The notes under the pieces were generated by a model, which was not told the DNA's origin, ran no database searches, and saw only the letters and a list, made by a program, of their open reading frames with translations. A stretch of DNA of 64,000 bases, from assembly GCA_002428415.1 (NCBI GenBank), contig DIWI01000059.1, forward strand, positions 1-64,000, in the 5' to 3' direction. The number at the start of each line of letters is the position of its first letter. Position 1 is the stretch's first letter. A program made the position numbers and the translations under genes. This DNA comes from Clostridiaceae bacterium UBA6110 (GTDB lineage: Bacteria; Bacillota; Clostridia; Clostridiales; Clostridiaceae). Shown here in pieces: positions 1-6,090 of this stretch.

Positions 1-29
1 TGAGCGTCGAGCTGTCTACTCGACTTTTT

Positions 30-782
30 GTGGATAACAAGATACTGATACAAGAGGATGAGAGCCTTGAGGATCTGCAGCTTAAGGGCTTAGTTATAAT
101 ACAGAAGAAAAAGGGATTCAGATTCGGTGTGGATGCTGTGCTGTTATCGCATTTCTCGAGCATCAGGAGAGGCTCGAGGGTAATGGACTTGTGCACGGGA
201 ACAGGAATCATACCTGTACTCCTTGCAGGGAAGACGGAAGCCTCTGAAATTTTCGGACTTGAAATCCAGAAGGATTTTGTGTCGATGGCCAAGCGCACGG
301 TAGAAATCAACAGCCTCGAGGAAAGGATTTCGATAATAGAAGGCGACCTTAAGGACCATAAGCTGCTGAAGGGTCTCGGATTGTTCGACGCTGTCACGGT
401 GAATCCACCTTACAAAAAAAGTCATTCTGGAATCAGAAATCCCGAAGATTCCCTTGCGATAGCCAGGCATGAGGTTGCATTGGAGCTTGAAGACGTCATA
501 CTGGCATCAAAAATCCTGCTTAAGGATGGAGGAAGGCTATTCATGGTTCACAGGCCGGAACGGATTGCAGATATACTTGAGCTTATGAGGAAACACAAAA
601 TTGAACCTAAGAGAATACAGACAGTGCACCCGGCCTTTGGCAAGGCGCCGAATATTGTCCTTGTAGAAGGCCAGAAATACGGTGGTGAATTCCTTAAATG
701 GGTAGAGCCAATATATGTTTATTCTGAGAATGGCGGTTATTCTGACCAGATAAGAGAAATCTATGGAGATGATCGAAGATGA
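30..782 (+). CDS. yabB: tRNA1(Val) adenine-N6 methyltransferase-like (TrmN6/YabB)
   Basis: A SAM-dependent methyltransferase predicted to methylate an adenine N6 in tRNA. The SAM loop (DLCTGTGI, residues 53-60) and the amino-methyltransferase motif NPPY (residues 125-128) are both present, and about 250 residues is normal for the family. The start is uncertain: GTG at 30 has no convincing ribosome binding site and the frame stays open back to the left edge, so the true start may lie outside the window. Its last codons overlap the start of rsmI in an ATGA arrangement, so the two are co-transcribed. The YabB-RsmI pairing is common in Firmicutes. Confidence 0.85.
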   Translation: MDNKILIQEDESLEDLQLKGLVIIQKKKGFRFGVDAVLLSHFSSIRRGSRVMDLCTGTGIIPVLLAGKTEASEIFGLEIQKDFVSMAKRTVEINSLEERISIIEGDLKDHKLLKGLGLFDAVTVNPPYKKSHSGIRNPEDSLAIARHEVALELEDVILASKILLKDGGRLFMVHRPERIADILELMRKHKIEPKRIQTVHPAFGKAPNIVLVEGQKYGGEFLKWVEPIYVYSENGGYSDQIREIYGDDRR

Positions 783-1618
783 CAAAGCTTTATATAGTAC
801 CGACCCCAATAGGCAATTTGAGTGACATGACCTTAAGGGCGCTTGAGGTGCTGAAAACCTGCGATGCCATTGCATGCGAGGATACAAGGGTCACCTCAAA
901 GCTGTTATCGAGGTATGATATCAGGAAACCGTTGATTGGCTACCGGGAGCACAATGAAGTAAAAAATGGCGACTTCATACTTGAAAGGGTCAGGAACGGA
1001 GAAACCATAGCTCTGGTAACTGACGCCGGAATGCCTGGAATATCAGATCCTGGTGAGGTGGTAATCAAGGCTGCAATAAGAGAAGGTGTCGAATTCGAGG
1101 TGCTTCCAGGACCTTCCGCAGCTGTGACTGCCCTTGTCTCATCAGGCCTTTATACTGGAAGGCATACCTTCCTGGGATTCATTGGCAAGTCAAGGAAGGA
1201 GAAGCGCGATGTTCTGACCGAATACAGGGACAGGACAGAGACGATCATAATATATGAGGCTCCGCACAGGCTGAGGGATACGCTGGATGCGATGCTCGAA
1301 GTCCTGGGAGACAGAGAGGCATGTGCCTCAAGGGAAATCACCAAGCTTCACGAAGAGCATATCAGAGGAAGGATAAGCGAACTTGTAGAAGCATTCAAAG
1401 ACAAGGAGCCAAGAGGTGAATTCGTAATCTGTATATCCGGAAGGACAAGGCAGGAATTGATTGACGAAAAAGCACAGGCCTTCAGCGACATGTCAATCAA
1501 AGAGCATCTGATGAAGGTAATTGATTCAGGAATTGCCAAGAAAGATGCTATAGCGATCGTTGCAAAAGAAAGGGACATACCGAAAAAAGAGGTCTATAGG
1601 GAAAGTTTGGATATTTAA
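779..1618 (+). CDS. rsmI: 16S rRNA (cytidine(1402)-2'-O)-methyltransferase RsmI
   Basis: Methylates the ribose 2'-O of C1402 in the 16S decoding centre, using SAM. The N-terminal TPIGNLSDMTLRA (residues 9-21), CEDTR (33-37) and DAGMPGISDPG (82-92) are hallmark motifs of the tetrapyrrole-methylase fold subgroup to which RsmI belongs. The length of 279 aa is typical. The start ATG overlaps the stop of the upstream methyltransferase gene, which implies translational coupling. Confidence 0.95.
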   Translation: MTKLYIVPTPIGNLSDMTLRALEVLKTCDAIACEDTRVTSKLLSRYDIRKPLIGYREHNEVKNGDFILERVRNGETIALVTDAGMPGISDPGEVVIKAAIREGVEFEVLPGPSAAVTALVSSGLYTGRHTFLGFIGKSRKEKRDVLTEYRDRTETIIIYEAPHRLRDTLDAMLEVLGDREACASREITKLHEEHIRGRISELVEAFKDKEPRGEFVICISGRTRQELIDEKAQAFSDMSIKEHLMKVIDSGIAKKDAIAIVAKERDIPKKEVYRESLDI

Positions 1619-1684
1619 AATATGGATTATATGGTAAAATAAAACGTATAATACAGTATGATTTGTTAGAGAGGGTGGACGCTA

Positions 1685-2281
1685 TTGAATGAATTGGAGA
1701 AATCCGTAAATCTTGGAGACCTTAATCTTAACGTTAAGAACCTTGCCAGGACCACGCTTATACCACTTGAGGATTTTCCGAAGTATGATCTGTTCCTGTC
1801 CCAGGTTATTGAATTCCTGGAGACTGTGTTCAAGGATGAGAGATACACTGTGAACATCATACAGAACTACATCAAGAACGAGATAATAACAAAGCCTGTG
1901 GATGGGAAAAAGAAGGGATACACGAGGATACACCTAATCGAGCTTTTCTTCATTAGCTACATGAGGCCTGTACTTACTATGGAAGAAATCCGAAAAGTGT
2001 TCAGACTTGCGTTCAACAACATCAATGATAGATCAGATGACATAATTTCATTTGATACTGCATATGAGATTTTCTACAACATACAGAGGAATAAGGATAT
2101 CTTTGACATGAGCAAGGGCATTTTCAGCAGCACAAAGCTTGAGAGCATAATCAGCACGCTGAACCTGAAGGAGTCTGACAGGGACAGGATAAGGACATTC
2201 ATAGCGGTGATGGCGCTCATTTCTGAAGCCAGCTTCATAAAGACCAGCGTGAAAAGCCTGATTCTTGATGCCAAAGAGTAG
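1685..2281 (+). CDS. DUF1836 family protein
   Basis: A 198-residue soluble protein. Residues about 20-110 match my memory of DUF1836 (a leading LARTTLIPLEDFPKYD-type segment, then a helical region with QNYIKNEIITKP and a following IHLIELFFISY helix), a family related to MerR/HTH-like folds and of unknown function. The start is TTG, placed just after a GAGGGTGG ribosome site (about 1673-1680). A TATAAT at 1647-1652 could be its -10 box, but no good -35 is visible. The small YvrJ gene follows closely and may share the transcript. Confidence 0.75.
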   Translation: MNELEKSVNLGDLNLNVKNLARTTLIPLEDFPKYDLFLSQVIEFLETVFKDERYTVNIIQNYIKNEIITKPVDGKKKGYTRIHLIELFFISYMRPVLTMEEIRKVFRLAFNNINDRSDDIISFDTAYEIFYNIQRNKDIFDMSKGIFSSTKLESIISTLNLKESDRDRIRTFIAVMALISEASFIKTSVKSLILDAKE

Positions 2282-2323
2282 CATTTCGGAGGAAACCGGC
2301 ATATTTATCACAGGGGTGATAAA

Positions 2324-2470
2324 ATGGATGTTCTCATAAGTGCGGTATCAGACATAGGTTTCCCTATGGTCGTTGCAATCTATCTCCTGACAAGGATCGA
2401 GGGTAAGATGGAGAGCCTGACTGTAAGTATCAACAATCTGTCAACCATACTGGACCAGAACCTGAAGTGA
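2324..2470 (+). CDS. YvrJ family small membrane protein
   Basis: A 48-residue protein with one N-terminal hydrophobic helix (residues about 3-20, including SDIGFPMVVAIYLLTRIE) and an amphipathic tail. The G-F-P-M/I-V-V-A-x-Y-L-L-x-R-I-E pattern is characteristic of the YvrJ family. A ribosome site (AGGGGTG, 2312-2318) precedes the ATG. YvrJ genes usually sit directly after a DUF1659-DUF2922 pair; here that pair is 32 kb away (34010-34451) and has no YvrJ of its own. Function is unknown. Confidence 0.75.
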   Translation: MDVLISAVSDIGFPMVVAIYLLTRIEGKMESLTVSINNLSTILDQNLK

Positions 2471-2598
2471 TTCCAATATTCTTACAAAATTTCCATGAGG
2501 GACACACAATGGTAACTTCTGTCTGATAAATTGGAAATATGAAGAATCCCCTTTATCAACATTATTTTGCAGCATAATTGTTTATGCTCTCTCCTTTG

Positions 2599-2628
2599 AA
2601 GCTCCTTATCAGGGGCTTTCTTTTTTTT
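2599..2628 (+). terminator. Rho-independent terminator after the yvrJ-like gene
   Basis: A 7-bp stem (AAGCTCC, 2599-2605, pairing with GGGGCTT, 2612-2618, one T-G wobble) runs into a T tract ending at 2628. It ends the plus-strand transcription unit that runs from the window start. Confidence 0.75.
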
Positions 2629-2636
2629 ATGCAAAA

Positions 2637-2657
2637 GGACCGGAAAAATTCCGGTCC
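2637..2657 (-). terminator. Rho-independent terminator after the first selenoprotein gene
   Basis: A perfect 9-bp stem (GGACCGGAA / TTCCGGTCC) with a 3-nt loop; read on the minus strand it is followed by TTTT. It begins 9 nt after the stop of the gene at 2667-2969. Confidence 0.8.
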
Positions 2658-2666
2658 CAGTTTATA

Positions 2667-2969
2667 TCAGCAGTCCGATGCAGACAGGTCTCGCCCTCTT
2701 TCGCTCATTAGAACGAATCGGCCTCCAAAAAATGTCTTGATGTACTTGATCCGTACATTCTGGAAAAAGAAAGCCATGTCTCCATCAGCTGCGATTTTAA
2801 TTCCGTCCTGTTCGAATACCTCGTCCTCATTAGATAGTTCACCCTGAACTATTTCGAAACTCGGGCCGCCTCAGCCAAAGCCCATCATGGCTATTCTGTA
2901 TATATTTCCTTCTTTCTTGAGCTGTTTCTTCATCTCTTCGATAGTATTTTCATCTATATGAATCTGCAT
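2667..2969 (-). CDS. HesB/IscA-like selenoprotein (in-frame UGA = Sec33), copy 1
   Basis: A 100-residue protein if UGA codon 33 (2871-2873) is read as selenocysteine. It starts at ATG 2969 behind AAGGAGG. Order: MQIHIDENTIEEMKKQ, then GFG-U-GGPSFEI around Sec33, then VFEQDGIKI, YIKTFFGG and a C-terminal Cys100. The G-F-G-U/C-x-x-P-S motif, the 'xYExDGIK' strand and the 'YID/KxxF' strand match the HesB-like (Fe-S biogenesis fold) selenoprotein family known from bacteria. Codon bias, ribosome site and similarity to the neighbouring paralog continue on both sides of the UGA, so it is not a nonsense mutation. A hairpin 18 nt after the UGA fits a bacterial SECIS. Exact biochemical role is unknown; a redox or metal-binding role is inferred. 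The selenocysteine machinery (selA, selB, selC, selD) is not in this window. Confidence 0.9.
2834..2852 (-). promoter_or_regulatory. SECIS-like hairpin for the Sec33 UGA of copy 1
   Basis: On the mRNA the perfect inverted repeat ATAGUUCA-GGG-UGAACUAU lies 18 nt downstream of the UGA (2871-2873), with G residues in the apical loop. Bacterial SECIS elements lie within the coding region shortly after the UGA and carry conserved loop guanines, so position and loop fit. The same sequence occurs at the same place in the second gene. Confidence 0.8.
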
Positions 2970-2997
2970 GATATCCTCCTTTCTTTTGTTTTAAAAG

Positions 2998-3006
2998 ATT
3001 ATATCA
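2998..3006 (-). promoter_or_regulatory. Extended -10 promoter for selenoprotein copy 1
   Basis: Read on the minus strand the bases are TGATATAAT, a TGn extended -10 with a consensus TATAAT box, about 30 nt ahead of the ATG at 2969. The -35 position (TTCATT) is weak, as often seen with extended -10 promoters. Confidence 0.6.
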
Positions 3007-3170
3007 TAGTGGAAAGGATAAATGAAGGGGCGGATTATTCACGTCTTAATGGTCTTTGATAATGTCACCCTGTAAGTGTGCGGCTTCATAATTAAGGTGC
3101 AGTCTATGATCTATGTTCCGAGTCAGTAATACAGGAAAAAATATCAGAATCGGAATGAGGCTTAAGATTA

Positions 3171-3440
3171 TTACCTTGTAATTGCAAATCTTGAACCGAA
3201 AAATGACTTGATGTGTTTGATCCTGATATTTTGGAAAAGGAACGCAAATTCCTTGTCAGTAACTATTTTTATACCGTCCTGCTCGTAGACCTCGTCATTA
3301 TAAGATAGTTCACCCTGAACTATTTCGATACTCGGGAGATCTCAGCCAAATCCAGACATCTCTATCCTGAAGACGCTGCGCTCATTCCTAAGCCGTTTCT
3401 TCATCTCAGCGATGGTGTTCTCATCTATGTTGATTTTCAT
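3171..3440 (-). CDS. HesB/IscA-like selenoprotein (in-frame UGA = Sec33), copy 2
   Basis: An 89-residue paralog of the gene at 2667-2969, read through UGA codon 33 (3342-3344). It starts at ATG 3440 behind GGAGG. It shares IDENTI, EMKK, GFG-U, PSxEIVQGELS, EQDGIKI, QN-RIK-IK-FFG-RF with copy 1, but has DLP instead of GGP after the Sec and lacks the C-terminal Cys, ending at AITR. It has its own extended -10 promoter, so the two copies are independently transcribable tandem duplicates. A conventional gene caller would split or miss it. Function unknown; inferred to be a thiol/selenol redox or metal-binding member of the HesB fold. Confidence 0.88.
3305..3323 (-). promoter_or_regulatory. SECIS-like hairpin for the Sec33 UGA of copy 2
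   Basis: The 19-nt inverted repeat is identical to that in copy 1 (ATAGUUCA-GGG-UGAACUAU) and again lies 18 nt after its UGA (3342-3344). Confidence 0.8.
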
Positions 3441-3463
3441 GATAACCTCCGCTTTTTAAGAAA

Positions 3464-3472
3464 ATTATAGCA
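3464..3472 (-). promoter_or_regulatory. Extended -10 promoter for selenoprotein copy 2
   Basis: On the minus strand the sequence is TGCTATAAT, a TGn extended -10 element, 23 nt before the ATG at 3440. Confidence 0.6.
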
Positions 3473-3550
3473 TGGCAGTGACCATATCTGAAACGGTGAA
3501 TAATTTGAAATCCTTATACCATATTCAGGATTTTGAAACTTTTTTCATCA

Positions 3551-3581
3551 TTGCCATTAAGAGGTCACTTTCGTCTATAAT
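3551..3581 (+). promoter_or_regulatory. Promoter of the Rad3-type helicase gene
   Basis: TTGCCA (3551-3556) and TATAAT (3576-3581) are separated by 19 nt. The promoter lies inside the longest possible reading frame of the helicase, which supports the downstream start at 3610. Confidence 0.55.
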
Positions 3582-3609
3582 AAAAGAAGTACTGCATTCG
3601 AGGTGTACC

Positions 3610-5925
3610 ATGACTGAGGTTAAGATATCTGTTAGAAATTTGATCGAGTTTGTCCTGAGGCATGGAGACATATCCTCCAAATCCGCAGCTTCAAGTCCGG
3701 CAAGGCTGGAAGAGGGAACAAGAGCCCATACAGCACATCAGAAGATGAGGCTTGATGAGGACGGTTCATATATCAAGGAATATTATCTGAAGCATACAAG
3801 GGAAATCGACGGATGCCTTTTTACAGTTGATGGCAGGGCTGATGGTCTGGTTCACGACAGGTATATAGAGGAGATAAAATCCACTTATGTTCCTCTTGAG
3901 GATATCGAGGATGGGAGCCTTATGCACTGGGCACAGGTCATGTTCTATGGCTTCATGTATCTAGAGGATAAGCAGGGAGAAGGCATTGAACTGAAGCTTA
4001 CCTACTGCAATCTGGATGACAATAGCCACAAGACCTTCGACAGGTCCTGCACAATTGAGGAACTGAGGTCATTTGTGGAAGAGGTCATTACGGGCTATAT
4101 GAGATTCATCAGGGAAAGGCTCAGATGGCAGGAGCTTAGGGATGTATCCCTTAAGGCTCTTGAGTTTCCTTTCGAGCGTTACCGCGAGGGGCAGCGAGAG
4201 CTTGCTGTCGCCGTCTATGGAACCATTAAGGAAAGCAGGAAGCTTTTTGCCCAGGCACCAACTGGAACAGGAAAGACCGTATCTACACTTTTCCCTTCGC
4301 TCAAGGCACTTGGGGAAGGACATCTGGACAGGATTTTCTATCTAACCTCAAAGGGGACAGGCAAGACAGTAGCCGAAGAGACCGTGGAGGTCATGAAAAC
4401 AAAGGGGACACGCATAAGGACGCTCACCCTCACAGGAAAAGAAAAGGCGTGCCTCAACGAGACTGTTGAATGTGAACCTGAAAAATGTCCCTTTGCCAAA
4501 GGACATCTGGACAGGATAAACAGTTGCCTGCTTGAGATGCTTCAGAATGAGGAGACCTTCACAAGGGAGAAGCTCGAAGAATACGCCATAAAACATATGG
4601 TATGCCCATTCGAGATGTCACTTGACATGTCACTCTTCTCAGATCTCATCATCTGCGACTATAACTACGTCTTTGACCCCAGGGTTTACCTCAGGAGGTT
4701 CTTCGTGGACATCAGGGAAAAGTACATGTTCCTCGTTGATGAAGCACATAACCTGGTAGACAGGTCAAGGGAGATGTACAGTTCGACAATTCTAAAATCA
4801 GAAGTCATGGAAGCAAAGAAGGCTGCGAAAGGAAAGTCGAAGAAGCTTGAAAAAGCTATCAATGAAATGAATAAGATATTCATAGCCGAGCGCAAGGAGC
4901 TTGAGATCATAGGCGGGAGAAGGACCTCAGATGCAGTGCCTGAAGAGCTTTTGCAGCATGCGGAGAAGTTCATAACGGCCTTCGAGGGATTCCAGAAGGA
5001 TCATCCGGAAGAATTCGAAGAGAAGGAAAAGATACTGGACCTGTTTTTCAAGGCACACAATTTTGTAGCAGCCGGAGCAATGTTTAGGGAAGGCTATATT
5101 GCCTATACTGAATCTGATCCGAGAGATGTCAGGTTCAGGATATTCTGTATGGATCCAGGCGAAATACTCGTTGAAATCTTTAAACGGGCCAGAGCATCCA
5201 TAATATTTTCCGCTACCCTCACACCCATGAAATACTATATGGATGTTCTTGGAGGTGAAGAGGGAGATTACAGGATGGCACTTAAGTCTCCTTTTCCGAA
5301 GGAAAATCTCGAGGTATTCCTGGACAGGCGGATAGACACAAGATTCAGTGCCAGGGAGAACAGCTTTGAAGGCATAGCTGACAATATCCATGCCATGGCA
5401 ATGATGAAGAAGGGAAACTATATGGCATTCTTTCCTTCATATAAGTACATGAACAATGTCTATAAGGTATTCTGTGAGAAGTATGGGACTCAAATCGATA
5501 CCTTTCTTCAGACTCCTTCAATGGAGGATGCAGAAAGGGAAATAGTCATGGCCAGTTTCAGAAGCAGCAGGGAGAAATCCTACACAGCCTTCATGGTGCT
5601 TGGCGGCGTATTTGCAGAGGGAATTGACCTTAAGGGAGAAGCGCTTATTGGGGCCTCAGTAGTAGGTGTAGGATACCCACAGGTTTCCTTTGAGAGAGAC
5701 CTCATCAGGGATTATTTTGAAAAAGAAGGGCTCGGCTACGAATATGCTTACATATATCCTGGCATGAACCGGGTGCTTCAGGCTGGTGGCAGGGTAATAA
5801 GGACTGAAGAGGATAAGGGTACTATTCTACTGATGGACCTGAGATATTCCTGGAACTCATTCAAATCACTCTTGCCAGAACATTGGCTTCCTCTTTCGGA
5901 ATGGAAGCGAAAGAACCATCTTTGA
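3610..5925 (+). CDS. Rad3/DinG-type DNA helicase with N-terminal PD-(D/E)xK nuclease domain
   Basis: 771 aa. The N-terminal third looks like a Cas4/RecB-type nuclease: D78 in RADG, then E88-x-K90 in EIKS. A superfamily 2 helicase follows: Walker A APTGTGKT (216-223), five cysteines at 281, 288, 293, 306 and 332 where XPD-like helicases carry a 4Fe-4S cluster, DEAH at 377-380, and the C-terminal QAGGRVIR motif VI. It probably unwinds and processes DNA in repair. The frame is open from 3472, but I place the start at ATG 3610: it has a ribosome site (GAGGTG, 3600-3605), lies after a good promoter, and begins with MTEVKISVRNLIEFVLR, which resembles the start of homologs. The stretch 3472-3609 would then be untranslated. 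Confidence 0.85.
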   Translation: MTEVKISVRNLIEFVLRHGDISSKSAASSPARLEEGTRAHTAHQKMRLDEDGSYIKEYYLKHTREIDGCLFTVDGRADGLVHDRYIEEIKSTYVPLEDIEDGSLMHWAQVMFYGFMYLEDKQGEGIELKLTYCNLDDNSHKTFDRSCTIEELRSFVEEVITGYMRFIRERLRWQELRDVSLKALEFPFERYREGQRELAVAVYGTIKESRKLFAQAPTGTGKTVSTLFPSLKALGEGHLDRIFYLTSKGTGKTVAEETVEVMKTKGTRIRTLTLTGKEKACLNETVECEPEKCPFAKGHLDRINSCLLEMLQNEETFTREKLEEYAIKHMVCPFEMSLDMSLFSDLIICDYNYVFDPRVYLRRFFVDIREKYMFLVDEAHNLVDRSREMYSSTILKSEVMEAKKAAKGKSKKLEKAINEMNKIFIAERKELEIIGGRRTSDAVPEELLQHAEKFITAFEGFQKDHPEEFEEKEKILDLFFKAHNFVAAGAMFREGYIAYTESDPRDVRFRIFCMDPGEILVEIFKRARASIIFSATLTPMKYYMDVLGGEEGDYRMALKSPFPKENLEVFLDRRIDTRFSARENSFEGIADNIHAMAMMKKGNYMAFFPSYKYMNNVYKVFCEKYGTQIDTFLQTPSMEDAEREIVMASFRSSREKSYTAFMVLGGVFAEGIDLKGEALIGASVVGVGYPQVSFERDLIRDYFEKEGLGYEYAYIYPGMNRVLQAGGRVIRTEEDKGTILLMDLRYSWNSFKSLLPEHWLPLSEWKRKNHL

Positions 5926-6034
5926 GTAATATTAAAACTGATGCACAAAAGAAACTGATTACATTGGTAATTCAATGATTAAATTGTGAATTGTTGGTAT
6001 TTTGTTAAAATTCATTGACTTTACATAACATTAA

Positions 6035-6052
6035 ATAATACCATAGTATTAT
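6035..6052. promoter_or_regulatory. Inverted repeat in the promoter region of the amidase gene
   Basis: ATAATAC-CATA-GTATTAT, a perfect 7-bp inverted repeat, lies 39 nt before the amidase ATG and downstream of a TTGACT (6015-6020) that could be a -35 box. It may be an operator or part of the AT-rich promoter. No regulator can be assigned. Confidence 0.35.
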
Positions 6053-6090
6053 ACAATTATTACATCATACGGAATTAGTGAGGATATTGA

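Noticed and set aside
2667..2669. The final UGA of selenoprotein copy 1 as a second selenocysteine (it follows Cys and precedes a hairpin)
   Set aside because: The hairpin 9 nt away is a GC-rich terminator with a T run, the read-through tail passes through that terminator, and copy 2 has no matching residue.
2578..2847. An 89-codon plus-strand frame
   Set aside because: It is antisense to the first selenoprotein gene, includes two terminator hairpins, and has no ribosome site. Its protein resembles nothing; the minus-strand reading is clearly better.
3472..3609. N-terminal extension of the helicase from ATG 3472
   Set aside because: No ribosome site, overlaps both divergent promoters, and the sequence from 3610 matches the expected family N-terminus.
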